A DNA stretch of 64,000 nt from Schistosoma mansoni (Eukaryota; Platyhelminthes; Trematoda; Strigeidida; Schistosomatidae). Below, piece after piece: positions 10,048-21,290 of the stretch (positions within the stretch are counted from its first letter, which is position 1; every line of letters starts with the position of its first letter). Below the pieces are notes generated by a model. That model saw only the letters and a program-made list of their open reading frames with translations. It was not told the DNA's origin and searched no databases. Location of the stretch: assembly GCF_000237925.1 (NCBI RefSeq), contig NC_031495.1:8533852-8597851 (forward strand). The letters run 5' to 3'. The position numbers and the translations under genes are program-made.

Positions 10048-10358
10048 TTTTAGTAGTTGAAATCATGGGTCAATTTAAGTTAGACCAGTAAAACCTGGAA
10101 GCACTGGACAGCCGTTTCGTCGTGGATTGTTTGAGGTTAGACATTAATACCGTTGGATGCCGGCTCAGTGGTCTAGAGGTTAAGTGCTCTGACGCGAGAC
10201 TGGTAGGTCCTGCGTTCGAATCTCTCAAGTGCGGGATCGTGGATGCGCACTGTTGAGGAGTCCCATAATAGGACGAAACGGCTGTCTAGTGCTTCCAGGT
10301 TTTCCATGGTGGTCTAACTTAAATTGACCCATGATTTCAACTATTAAAAAAATCATTG
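10039..10358 (+). repeat. Hammerhead SINE (family B), complete copy
   Basis: About 320 bases with inverted ends: CAATGATTTTTTTAGTAGTT at the left matches the reverse complement of the right end over about 50 bases. In order: 5' repeat with a reverse-complement half-ribozyme, a spacer, a tRNA-like region with A box TGGTCTAGAGG (10169-10179) and B box GCGTTCGAATC (10212-10222), the hammerhead, and the 3' repeat. Pol III transcription from the internal promoter is inferred. No coding capacity. Confidence 0.85.
10247..10292 (+). ncRNA. Hammerhead-like motif, C3 mutated
   Basis: Stem I GCACTG with TAGTGC (one G-U), stem II GTCC with GGAC around CATAATA, GAAA at 10275-10278, stem III ACGGCTGT, cleavage triplet GTC. 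The first box is TTGAGGA instead of CTGAGGA; loss of the first C of the core should strongly reduce activity. Confidence 0.6.
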
Positions 10359-10584
10359 TAAATCTGAAAGTAGTGGATAGTTTTTCTGTTGTTGTCCTAG
10401 TATGGAAATCTTGAGAAGTATATATTCACAAACTTGTCAGGATCTTCGATCTAGTTCAAGAACACTCAAACTTTAGACTACTGAGTTCAGCTTTAATGGT
10501 ATACATGTCCAAATTTAATCATTCCACGATACTAGCAAACCACAATTCCTTGCCTGAAGTGGACATCCTCCTCAGACCGAAAAT

Positions 10585-10680
10585 TCTAGATCCAACCCTA
10601 GATGGTGAGGTTGTGGATACACACATCTGAGAAGTCTCAAACTAGGGCCTCTAAGTACTCACTAGTTTTCTAAATTTGGT
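10585..10680 (+). repeat. Weak family B SINE remnant
   Basis: A run resembling GTGGATGCGCA...CTGAGGAGTC of family B can be followed with many changes. Too decayed for ribozyme function. Confidence 0.35.
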
Positions 10681-10926
10681 TGGTTTACAATCTCAATAAC
10701 AGTTAACAATCTCCACAACCATCATACATATGTGTAAGTGAATAACAAAGAACGGAGCATATGATAGAAAGCATTTAACTCATATTATCTACTGTACTGC
10801 ATTATTATGTATAAACTTAGCATACATAAACTAAGACATAACCAGTTGCTTATTTTAAACTAAACATTTCATACTCAGAACCAATTTATTAAACTTCCTT
10901 CAGCATGTTCACAAGTGTAATAATCT

Positions 10927-10938
10927 AATAATGAGATT
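10927..10938. repeat. Target-site duplication (5' side of second RTE LINE)
   Basis: AATAATGAGATT, identical to 14925-14936. Confidence 0.8.
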
Positions 10939-10940
10939 AG

Positions 10941-10974
<34 letters not shown>

Positions 10975-13900
10975 CCGACCGTTGCTGCTACCTTGACGTT
11001 GTGGTCGGGCTTGCCTATCGTGATGAAGCGATCGAGCTATGCTGACTGGAACAATCGTTCCTCAAGGTACTACCATGCCAGACAGGTCAGTTGAAGAGCG
11101 GTAAGACTAAAAGCAGCAATCCCAAGGTCCGAAGGCGAAGTCGTACTGCCGACTGCACAGAGGTGTAACTGAAGTAAGGTGTTTCCTTCAGACAACCAGC
11201 ATGACAGCGATGCTGCCTTCCCACAAGGAGGGGTGGGGTTAGAAAAGGTCGACCCTAAAAATGCACACCTCGCCTTATCCTACGGATTTCCGTCTCCAGC
11301 GGTAAATTTCTTTGAAGAACGGAGCTAACACGTCAAAAATCCCCCACAAAAAGGCCGTGCGTGACAGGCCTCAAGCAGTTGTCTGTTGGGCACTGCGGTC
11401 ACGCTCCCAGGTCGTTAAGACCAACACTAATCCAACTTCTTTTTCAGGTCTCTCAAGAAATACCCTTCCACGGTGTGGGCAGCCGGGAAGTGATATTAGC
11501 CCTCATACCCGTAACAGCACACGAGACCAAGTTGGTCACTTTCAAATCCTTCCTACTCCTAATAACTCTCTTATCTCCACGACTAACCCTTCTCACGTCC
11601 TTTTATCACCTCGCACCGCTAGGGCAAACGATTCAAGTACACGGAACGTTATTCCTGGTCTCCTGAAACCACGCTCTAAACTACATATAGGGACTTTTAA
11701 TGTCCGTACATTGTGCCAAATAGGACAACAGGCTTCGTTATCTAGGACTCTAGAATCTTACACCATCGATGTGTGCTGCGTTTCCGAAACACGCATACAA
11801 GATCCGAGTAGCGTCATTCATTTGACCTCATTATGTCATGATAAAGAACCATCTCGATACACGCTTCGTGTATCTGGAAGCCCTGATGCTGCTTCCCGTG
11901 GCCTCGCTGGAGTAGGTATAGCATTAAGTCGTAAGGTAGAACTAGCTCTTTTAGACTGGATCCCAGTAGACAGTCGTCTATGCGCTGTCCGACTAAACGG
12001 ATCAGTAAGGACTCGAAAAGATAGGGAAACTCGTCGTTACCTTTTCGTCGTCTCTGCCTACTCTCCCACTGACTGCAGCTCAGACGATATAAAAGATGAG
12101 TTTTACAGGAAACTTTCTGACCTTCTCCGAAAAGCTAGGCGTTCTGATGTGGTAATAGTGGCTGGTGACTTTAACGCTCAAGTAGGTAAACTAAGTGAAA
12201 GGGAAAGATACCTGGGAGGATCTTATGGTGTCGTGGCTAAAAGGACAGATAATGGCGACCGTCTGTTGCAGCTGTGCTCAGATAACCGCCTATTTCTTGC
12301 AAATACTAACTTTAAGCATAAGGAAAAACATCTTTTGACATGGCGACCCCCGAATTCGTCCCAACGTTGGACCCAATTAGATCACATTGCTATCAGCCAC
12401 CGACGGAGGGGCTCGATAGAAGACTGTCGATCATCCTGGAGCACATGTTTCGATTCAGATCATGCTCTAGTGCGAGCACGTATCTGTCTGAGTCTTACTG
12501 GACGTAGGAAAGACACTGCAGGGAAGCCTTTAAGGGTTCTACTTAATGATAAGCAAGCTAAGAATGTATTTCAGGAACAACTGGAAAAACAGTTTGACAG
12601 ACATGTAAGTTGTGCCTACCCCGAAGCAGCGTGGAATGATATCCGAAAAGCTGTGGAAACAGCAATGATATCCGCTGGTAAGGTAAGCCATAATGTCAGT
12701 GAGAAACAGTGGATGTCGGCAGCATCTACCGCACTGATAGATGCTCGTAAACTCATCCCATATGGCTCTGAACATAACGAAGAGCGGAGTCAGCTTAAGC
12801 GCAGGCTAATAAGAAGCCTACGCAATGATCGTGAACAGTGGTGGGTAGCAAAAGCAAGGGAGATGGAAAAGGCAGCGGCAATAGGTAACAGCAGACAGCT
12901 ATTCAGACTTATTAAAGAAACCGGCATTAGGAACCCAACTATTGGCGAAACTATTTCAGACAAAGGTGGACATGTCATTCATTCTCAATCCAGGAGATTG
13001 GATCGATAGGCAGAACACTTTAGGGATCAGTTCAACTGGCCTTCAGCCACACCTCAGTTACCCACGATCCCCAGTCGTCCTGAATGGCAAATTGAGGTAA
13101 GTCCTCCAACTCTCTACGAGGTTGAAAAAGCTATAGGAAATCTGAAGCGAGGGAGAGCCGCTGGCCCTGACAGGTTTACCCCTGAGATTTTTAAGGATGG
13201 TGGTCCAGTACTAGCAACGAGATTGACTGAGGTCTTAGGTAGAATCTGGGAACTGGACGTAATTCCATCTGGCTGGTCCCAACCACTGATTGTGCCAGTC
13301 TATAAGAAAGGACAAAAGTCCTCCTGTGACAATCACAGAGGGATCAGTTTAATTAATATAGTGTCTAAAATATTAGCTTCAATAATACTTGGACGCCTAA
13401 CCAAAGCTGGTGAAGAGCAGACTAGAGAAAACCAGGCTGGTTTTCGACCTGGACGTGGTTGCATAGACCAGATATTCACTCTACGTCAGGTCCTAGAACA
13501 TAGACATACATTCAGACGTCCCACAATAGTAGTATTTCTTGACCTTAAGGCGGCATTTGACTCAGTTGATCGTGAGGTTCTATGGCAGTGTTTGTCAGTG
13601 AAAGGAGTATCAAAGAAGTACATTAACCTCATAAAGGCCTTATACTCGAACACAACTGGTCGAGTTAGAGCCTATGGCGAACTGTCATCAGAATTGGTTA
13701 CCTCAAGTGGCGTTCGTCAGGGCTGTCCACTCTCCCCATTCTTGTTTAACTTTGTCGTTGATATGCTTTTAGAGATATCGCTTTCATCATCTCAATCTCC
13801 TGGAGTCGAACTTTTACCAGGAGGCTCACTTGTTGACTTAGAATACGCCGACGACATAGTTTTATTCGGTGAAGACGCTGACAAAATGCAGAGTCTTCTG

Positions 13901-14924
13901 ACTACTATAAGCAACAATGCAGGCATGTTCGGGATGCGATTCTCTCCCTCGAAGTGCAAAATGTTACTTCAGGATTGGGTTGCATCGACACCTGAACTAA
14001 TGATAGGGAGTGAAGTAGTTGAGCGTGTTGACAGCTTCACTTATCTTGGGAGTCTCATCAACCCTTGTGGTCTGGTGTGTGACGAAATCTTTGCACGGAT
14101 ACAGAAGGCTCGTCTAGCTTTCGCCAACTTGCGCCATTTATGGCGTGGGCGAGATATCCGTCTAGCAACAAAAGGACGGGTTTACTGTGCAGCAGTCCGT
14201 TCCATCCTACTTTATGGCAGCGAAACATGGCCGATAAGAGTAGAGGGCATTCGTAGGCTACTAGTGTTCGATCATAGGTGTCTTCGACGCATTGCTCGTA
14301 TATCCTTGGACCACCGGGTAAGTAATGCAAATGTTAGGAAACGGGTATTAGGTAAGGATGGCAAATCGATTGATGAAGTAGTGAAACTTCATCAGTTGAG
14401 ATGGCTGGGACATGTGTTACGTATGCCCAACCACCGACTGCCCCGACGTGCAATGCTTTATGGTGTAGGAGCAGGTTGGAAGAAAGCTAGGGGCGGCTAG
14501 ACCAAAACATGGCACAAATCCATGAAGTCACTGACAAGTGGACTGAGCCATGTTGGTAGGTGTAGACTACCTGGTTGGGATTCGCGAGATGATAGCAACC
14601 GATGGTTAGAGGCCTTAAATGACATGGCTCAAAATCGTTTGCAATGGCGAATGTGCATCCACTCTTTGTGTTCTGCCAAATTCTAATTTTCTGAATTCCT
14701 CATGTCCGTATCTTTTTTCTCTTTCTAAATTTATTCCACCGTATTATACTCCTTGAATAACATCTTCAAACCCTTATCTTTTACATAATACTTATACTCT
14801 TACTACTTCTACCAATATGGGATTTGAATCGACAACTGCATTTCTGTGCTAATGTGGTATGGCAACTCGAGCTGATGTACGTACGCACGAAGTTCTACGT
14901 TGTAACTGACTGACTGACTGACTG
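10939..14924 (+). mobile_element. RTE-clade non-LTR retrotransposon, near full length
   Basis: A 4-kb plus-strand LINE between 12-bp direct repeats. It opens with an ATT run (10943-10974) and a 5' leader of about 340 bases, then one endonuclease/reverse transcriptase ORF. The 3' UTR is about 240 bases and ends in a tandem ACTG tail (14905-14924). Whether the ATT run belongs to the element or the target is unclear. It differs from the element at 2665-5871 in tail unit, leader and protein, so the window holds at least two RTE lineages. Confidence 0.9.
11312..14686 (+). pseudogene. RTE polyprotein (AP endonuclease + reverse transcriptase), two TAG stops
   Basis: About 1,124 codons in one frame. 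Endonuclease, roughly residues 125-395: IGTFNVRTL, VSETRI, SAYSPTDC, VAGDFNAQVG, QLDHIAIS and DSDHALV, all at the expected spacing. Reverse transcriptase: HRGISLINI, QAGFRPGRGCIDQI, LDLKAAFDSVDR, GVRQGCPLSPFLF and catalytic LEYADD; the C-terminus has SFTYLGSLI and LLYGSETWP. The frame is broken by TAG at 13007-13009 (Trp expected) and TAG at 14498-14500, and ends at TAA 14684-14686. No frameshift was noticed, so the copy is young. Start codon choice is uncertain; an upstream start is possible. Confidence 0.9.
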
Positions 14925-14936
14925 AATAATGAGATT
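14925..14936. repeat. Target-site duplication (3' side of second RTE LINE)
   Basis: AATAATGAGATT directly after the ACTG tail, matching 10927-10938. Confidence 0.8.
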
Positions 14937-15124
14937 TTGAAATATTATGAAATAACTTATCAATGTTTGCTTGATAATTACTTTTTAATATAGTTTAATG
15001 AGAGAGTTCTTCTTTCAACAAGTTCGTTCATAAATTTATCTGTAATCAGGAACATCTTTTATATTAATATAAAATGATTGGTGGAGATGATGGGATTCTC
15101 ATAATCTAAGTAACTAGCTGATTT

Positions 15125-15320
15125 TTACCTAGACTACTATTACAAACCTGAAAGAAATGGACAGCTGTTTCATTTGACTATAAGGTTACTCAACAATGCA
15201 TATCCACAACTCCATCATAGGGAGTCAAACCCATATATTTCGGTCTTACGTATAATTAACTTCTAAACCACTAAGTGGGCATCCAACGGTGTATATGTTT
15301 AACTTCAATCAATTTGCAAT
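15125..15320 (-). repeat. Family B SINE, decayed
   Basis: Minus-strand copy in which the ribozyme side (GGACAGCTGTTTCAT), a B-box trace (GAGTCAAACCC) and the spacer near CATCCAACGGTGT remain recognisable. The core is lost. Confidence 0.6.
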
Positions 15321-16064
15321 ATTTCACAACTTTCATCCATTACCATATATGAATAACTGTTTCACACTCGATATTTCTTATATACTTTTCAAAATACCAG
15401 ATACATTTAGTTATGAATAAACAGTTGATTATCTAATTTCACTATGTAAATAAATAACAAACAAAAGGATTATGAAACATGAGAAATATTCATTCACAAT
15501 TGATTGATCACTGGGTGGTGATCAATGTCATGTGTGTCAAGTTCGTCTTAGTGCTTATCGAATGCTAGTAGTAGTAGTAGTAATTCACTATCAGAGTTAT
15601 TAAAGTCCATCCAATTGTCAGGATCAGTTACATGGGTTTGTGTTAGCATAGAAGCAGCTACAATATTAATATATCGTACAAAGACAAGCGGACAAGAAAA
15701 TGACTTGGTTAAATAGTATTATAGTTTGTTACATGAAATATGTTTGGCATTTAGCGTAAGAGATGGTTTTTAAGACCATCACTAGTGATTAATCTTTAAA
15801 ATTCAAGTTACTCAAACAGGATTTTCTCTGAATTCATTTACATAGTCTTCGGATGATTTAATTTCAAAATCACTAGTTCACTATGATCATCCATGGAATC
15901 TATGATCTATTGTGATAAACCAAGGTATTGCATTTATGGTTGTGCTTCACGTTTCCACAAAGTAAAACCCGATATCTGTCTGTCTCCTATGAAATTATAA
16001 ATCAGGGCAACCGCACTTTGATAAAACACTAGGCGAAACAGTTTTATAAAATTATTACACTTAC
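15321..16064. other. Interval without recognised gene
   Basis: AT-rich, with a short AGT microsatellite near 15568-15582. It may be intron sequence of the minus-strand exon that follows. Confidence 0.5.
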
Positions 16065-16277
16065 CTCGTTCCTTTGGGACAATTAGGATTTCTTCTGGCA
16101 GCTTTACGACCAGTTCTACAGAACACAAGCCTAATGTACGGTTTCCCATTCTGATGGTACTGGGAATCATGAATGACAAAATGTTACCAGCTTGAAGTTT
16201 CTTACTGTATGATTGAGCGCTTCCAGCGACCGAAACGTAACTGGAAACAGCATGAATCTGAGGTAGCAATAGTGTGA
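16065..16277 (-). CDS. Putative internal exon, unidentified host gene
   Basis: The minus strand has an open segment ending at a strong donor (GAACGAG then GTAAGTG) and beginning after a possible acceptor CCTACTAG. The encoded run of about 70 residues includes LLLPQIHAVSSYVSVAGSA, ILSFMIPSTIRMGNRTLG and ELVVKLPEEILIVPKER. Composition looks like folded protein and there is no internal stop. The donor is the main support; the acceptor's pyrimidine tract is weak. No family is recognised and neighbouring exons were not found. Confidence 0.4.
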
Positions 16278-17469
16278 CTAGTAGGGCTCATTGCTATCTA
16301 AATGGTCATCATCATACAAATTATTGGTTTTTATATCAACACTAAAACAATAATAACCTTCAAAATCCTTTTTAAAAATATCAATATAATTGGATGACAG
16401 GTTTGAGGTGAGCAAGGGGAAAGATGTGAAAAAGTTTTCTTTAATTCATGGTCTGGCAAGAAAAGAAAATTTAAAACATAGTCGATTTAATGTTTCGGGG
16501 ATAAACTATACGTTGTCAATACATCTGAATGTATCGTAGTCAGTGATACCGGTTAAGTTTTGGTTTATTTAGTCACTCAATTGTACATATATTGGACTGA
16601 TTTATATTATGGGATTATTTAGCGAGATGATTTTTGCTATATTGTGATTTCTCCCCTATCATGACTGAGTGTGCTACACTTGACACGTCCGTAGTAGGAT
16701 AGTGTGGTATTCTCGTCGAAGAAAACTTTACATTTTTCATGTGAGCCAGCAAAAACGACAGATAACGAAACACACCCTCCATAACGTATTACGATAGTGT
16801 TAATAATAATTCCCGCTTCATTTTGGTTGACCGCCAGGTATAAGGGAAAAATTGCGAACGAGAGTGGAGTTTATCTTCAACCGTTTAGTGTTATTCATCA
16901 AAGTTTAGTAAGTAAAGTTTGTAACAGAGTAACTTTTTACTGGTTATTAAAGTATTTGTCTTTTGACACGCCCTAAAGAATTGGCTATAACTGAAGTGAA
17001 TAATGAAGCATTTCATTATTCAATCTGTCTGTCAATATATCTCATAGCTCATGGTTAAATAATAACTTTTAGATGTATGGATTAAGATGTATAATAATTC
17101 AGTAACAAATACATTGTACAGCTACGTCTTAAGGTTGATAGCTTTAAATTTAAATGAATTTATTATGTAACTTGAGAAATCAGAACTTATTACTAAGTAA
17201 ATTAATTCACCGCCAAATAATTTGGAAAATCGTCTGTGAAAATCCCCTAGAATTTTAGTTATTCACTCAGTAAATGAGTGTTACATATATCCAGTTATCT
17301 GAATATTATGACGGATTTGTGTATATTAATGTTGGATAACTTAAGTGAAATATGTGTAGTCTTGATGTTGTAGGTATGTTAGAATGCAATCTTTTCAATT
17401 TCTGAAATGTGTTTAGTAAATTATTTTCTATTACCTCACAACAATTTTTTAAACTTTTGAAATACAGAA
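16278..17469. other. Interval without recognised gene
   Basis: No exon or repeat could be supported. Confidence 0.5.
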
Positions 17470-17670
17470 ATATATTGGCTAGCAGTGGGATCCAAGAGAT
17501 ATGTTTCATCCTTTCTGTACTCATCAACTGGATTTCCCTGCACTTGTGTTGATATTCACACGAGGATAGAGACCAGTGTCTTTTGCCTCAAACACCCAAT
17601 GAGTAATCCACTTAGCTATTGACGAAACGCTGGTGTTGGATCCCTCTGCTAGGCAATATTCATCTCTGTT
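17470..17670 (-). repeat. Sm-alpha-like hammerhead SINE remnant (family A)
   Basis: Minus-strand ribozyme between about 17478 and 17535: first box TTGATGA (complement of 17521-17527), GAAAC (complement of 17503-17507), then TTGGATCCCACTGCTAGCC. Only the first core base deviates, but stem III is poor. A further plus-strand scrap (GACGAAACGCTGG...CTGCTAGGC) lies at about 17629-17665, so two copies are juxtaposed head to head. Confidence 0.65.
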
Positions 17671-17906
17671 TAGAAATGCATGTGACCGACGGCAATATCT
17701 CGGTAATTCGCTTAGGATTCACATGTGCCGAAAAACGACCGATCAGTTTCAGTACTTAAAACCAAAAGTAGGAAGTTTTAGGCCTTCAGAAATGAATTAA
17801 CTGTCTTTCAACACTTCTGATGATATTTATTGCTTTAAAATATAGTTTACAAAATGCTCACCATATGGCGATTAAATGTTTCAACGGTATTGTTTTTTTT
17901 TTCTAG

Positions 17907-18968
17907 TCAAAGAAACCCAGTAATAATCAAGATGTTTCATTATCTTCAAAAAGTGTTCAGTTCATAATAGCATTATTTGGAATATCTACATTTATGATAC
18001 TCAACATCACACTTATTGTGAGACAATTTCATCCAGAGTCGAAAAATTCCCCAACTTTGATGATATTTCAAACTGGAATAACTTTGCTTGGTTTCCTTAT
18101 AATTATATTTCTTGTTGTAATAAGTCAATTGAATGTGAGTGATTATGTTTGTTGAATTATACATTGTACATTGACTTGATTTGTTTCTATTCAATAACAT
18201 TTGATGATGACGGATGAATTGTGGATCGATTGAGGTTAGACATTAAAACCGTTGGAGTCCGTTTCAATGATATGGAGGTTTAGCATGTGTGCGCGTGAGA
18301 CCGAGAGTCCTGAGTCTGAGTTTTGAGTGCCGTATTGTGAATGCGCTCTGTTGAGGAGTCTCACACTCGTACGACAAGTCCATCCAGTGCTTCCAGGTTT
18401 TCATTGATGGTTTAGCGTAGATCGATTTATGAATTCAACTATTAAAATATGTTTATGCATATGATGATGAAGTAGTTTGTAAGTAGACAGCGAAACTATG
18501 TGAACTGGAAACCAATCAAACTGAGAGTTAATAAAATAAAATTCAATTCACATATAGCTGTTGAGTCTGACTTCTGTCAGTGGGGTTGTAAAATGCATGT
18601 TGTTGAGTGATCTGACACTAGGATGAAACTGTTGCCCATCGTTTCTTAGTTTTCAATAGGGATTTGGCTAAAATCATTTCGTGATTTAAATTAGTATAAT
18701 TACTATTGGTAGATTGTTAGAAAAATTTCATTTCAGTAGGTAACATTAAAATTACTTAATAATAATGAATCGAATGATTTGATGAATTCTTAGGAAACCA
18801 TAACATTAATGAATTTAAGTTAACTTATTCGAATAAAAAGAGCTTCAAGGAATACATATGTTTCATATGTTCTTTTTCTTTCGTTAGAAAACGTCTGAAA
18901 TGTTATCAGAAGAAGAGATAGTACATGAATCGATAAATAAAGTAGGTTTATTGATGAATGAAAGTTAA
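17907..18968 (+). CDS. C-terminal exons of a two-helix membrane protein, unidentified
   Basis: Two plus-strand exons with consensus splice sites. Exon 17907-18134 (76 codons, acceptor TTTTTTTTTTCTAG, donor GTGAGT) encodes a short Ser/Asn-rich stretch and then two hydrophobic segments: one around FIIALFGISTFMILNITLIV, the other around FQTGITLLGFLIIIFLVVI. About 20 polar residues separate them. Exon 18888-18968 (27 codons, acceptor TTTCGTTAG) encodes an acidic tail (TSEMLSEEEIVHESINKVG) and a TAA stop. Both junctions are phase 0. The N-terminal exons were not found. An alternative terminal exon lies at 20408-20461. It is probably an integral membrane protein with a cytosolic tail; I do not recognise the family. 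Confidence 0.6.
18222..18450 (+). repeat. Family B SINE, decayed, inside intron
   Basis: Plus-strand copy within the intron 18135-18887. The spacer TTAGACATTAAAACCGTTGG, a tRNA-like region, TTGAGGAGTCTC and CCAGTGCTTCCAGG are readable. GAAA has become GACAA, so the ribozyme is dead. Confidence 0.65.
18575..18695 (+). repeat. Family B SINE, strongly decayed
   Basis: Traces of the ribozyme region (GTTGAGTGATCTGACACTAGG, GATGAAACTG) and of the 3' repeat. Confidence 0.4.
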
Positions 18969-19014
18969 ATCTTTGTGCTTTGTTAGATATTCAATCGCTG
19001 TTTGTTATTATTTA

Positions 19015-19535
19015 TTATTTAAACACATAGATATTGGTACAAGGAAGCACTAGATACATATGCGCCACACAAATCTTATTTGATTTGTGTAAGGATTGTG
19101 ATACTGCCCGAGAGCCCAAACTGAAACAGGTGGTTTTCTTAGGGAGCCACACTCAGAGCCTTTGACCTAAAAGTGTGATCCACATGGTAGTGAAGCATCG
19201 TAAGGAGATGCAGTCCTATGGTAGCCAGTGACCAATGATTGATTCATACGCTATTTGTTCCCTCAGGATACTGGAGCCCATGTGCACCATTGGTTTGTAA
19301 TCAGGGTTTTCCAACTCCCCTAGGTGAACTCGCCGTGTCCACCAACCCGGTCAAAGCGCCGGACATTCGCTTTTCGTCCTCTCAATTTCGTAAACAACAC
19401 CTGTGGTGCGGGAAGACAGTGCGTAGGACTTCCCTGATAGAGGCTGTATACGCGTCACCATGTGAGAGCATTTCAAGAGGAAGAGTGGACTCTCCCCACT
19501 CTCGACCGTACCAGGACATTTGGGGGCATCGCTGT
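19015..19535 (-). repeat. Short non-autonomous element C, copy 1
   Basis: About 500 bases, minus orientation, matching 20775-21290 and 43395-43915 over their length. The 3' end (left side here) has the tail TGTGTGGCGCATATGTATC through GTGTTTAAATAA. That tail is also the 3' end of the RTE LINE at 42065-43386. No tRNA-like head, hammerhead or conserved ORF is evident. Confidence 0.8.
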
Positions 19536-20407
19536 TTGTAGTATCTTTATATATATAGATGAAGTTTTAAAGTTGAATTATTTGCAAAATTGTGTGCGAA
19601 TTATAGATCTGGTGATGTAATAGAAGGATTTTAATATTCATCAAAAACACTTCAGTCAAATCAAAAGATGAAATGACAAAAAAGGCATCTGAAACATAAA
19701 CTTTTCTTAATGCGAGAAACATTATAACTGATAAAGTCGCCACCCTCTTCATTTACGTCGTCATGAACATCTACTAGATGTTCAATCCTATGATGTATCT
19801 CCGTTTCCATGAGTGTATGTGAATAATTATGGATATACACCCGATTGGGAAAGTCTTGAGATTTTGGATGGAGGGAATACTAACAAGACCTTAAAAATTT
19901 CAGAACCTTGACACTCAGATCGATCAGAAATCAGTAAACACATAGAAACTGCTTCAACTTGTCAGCCAATTAAAAAAAATCGTGGACAACTATGTAATCG
20001 AGAATCAGATCAAAAGGAGAAATAATCAAAATAAGTATACAAGCAATGACAGGTTAAAGGACAACAGTAACTAATCAAAATCAAGGTCGTCAGGACTAGC
20101 AGTTAGATCTATGTAGAGAAATTCAAGTACTTCACTTCTACCAGACGTTTTCACTGATGATGATGCTTAGAAGAACAATCAAAGCCCAACGATTAAAAAC
20201 TCCAGCTCAGAGAACGAAACTCTACCATTAGTTGTATAGTGTGAATACTGAGATTACCAACATACATAACATTAATATAATTTGGTTAGATGAAAAACTT
20301 GATAATAAATTCGTTATAAAAAGGATCCCCTTATTTGATTTATATATTTTTAATATTTCTACAAAATACAATATTATATATCCATATATTCATATGTTTC
20401 ATTGTAG
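19536..20407. other. Interval without recognised gene
   Basis: AT-rich. It probably belongs to an intron or intergenic DNA before the exon at 20408. Nothing else supported. Confidence 0.45.
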
Positions 20408-20461
20408 GAAGCATTGGCTCGTCAAGAAGCAAAAGATGATACATACATACTATCAGTTTAA
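20408..20461 (+). CDS. Putative alternative terminal exon (EALARQEAKDDTYILSV)
   Basis: The acceptor TTTCATTGTAG is followed by 17 codons and TAA. The frame is phase 0, which fits the donor at 18134 as well as the exon at 18888 does. The encoded tail ends in ILSV, compatible with a type I or II PDZ ligand (inference). A polyadenylation signal AATAAA occurs near 20650. It may be a second last exon of the membrane-protein gene or belong to another gene whose other exons were not found. Confidence 0.45.
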   Translation, partial: EALARQEAKDDTYILSV

Positions 20462-20774
20462 TATTGGATTTATTCAAGTAATCTAATGTGTTCAATTACC
20501 TTCAAAGAATTAGGTTTCTTAATAACGGTTCTCGCAGTCATAATATTTTCATTTAATTATGGGTAGCTTACATTCATAGTATGTGTGTAATTATCATTAA
20601 GATTTATTATATATGTATTATTTTAAACATACCGTAAACAAATGAATCAATAAACTTTTTAAGAATTCATTACTATTTTCTGTCTTTAAGTTGTATTATT
20701 TAACGGTCACTGGGCTAACTTAAATGGATCAAAACAATATGATCTATTGATGAAATAAATAATTCCTGTAGTTT

Positions 20775-21290
20775 TCCTCCAAATGCCCTGGTACGGCCGA
20801 GAGTGGGGAAAGTCAGCTCTGTCATGGCCACGCGTATATAGCCTCTGTCAGGGAAGTCCTACGCACTGCCTTCTCTTGGCGGGGGTGTTCACGAAATTGA
20901 GAGGATGAAAAGCGAATATCTGGCAATTTAACCAGGTTGGTGGACACGGCGAGTCCACCTAGGGTAGTTGGAAAATCCTGATTCCAAATCAATGGTGCAC
21001 ATGGGCTCCAGTATCCTGAGGGAACAAATGACGTTTGAATTAATCGTCGGTCACCAGTTTCCATGGGACTGCATCTCCTTACGATGCTCCACTGCCATGT
21101 GGATCACACTTTTAGGTCAAAGGCTCCGGGCATGGCCTCCTAAGAAAACCACCTGTTTCAGTTTGAGCACCTGGGCAGTATCACAGCACTCACAAAATCG
21201 AATGAGATTTGTGTGGCGCATATGTATCTAGTGCTTTCTTGTACCAATGTGAATGTGTTTAAATAAATAAAATAAATATGTAGTTTGAAT
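20775..21290 (+). repeat. Short non-autonomous element C, copy 2
   Basis: Plus-strand copy beginning at CCCTGGTACGGCCGAGAG and ending with the shared LINE tail and an AAATA-rich run (21250-21290). It lies inverted to copy 1, with the exon at 20408 between them. Confidence 0.8.

Noticed and set aside
10160-10225. Possible functional tRNA gene
   Set aside because: A and B boxes are present, but the cloverleaf arms do not close and the unit recurs inside a SINE.
19239-19541. 100-codon ORF in element C copy 1, with matching frames in copies 2 and 3
   Set aside because: The frames occur on the strand opposite to the element's orientation and are interrupted differently in each copy, so coding is unlikely.
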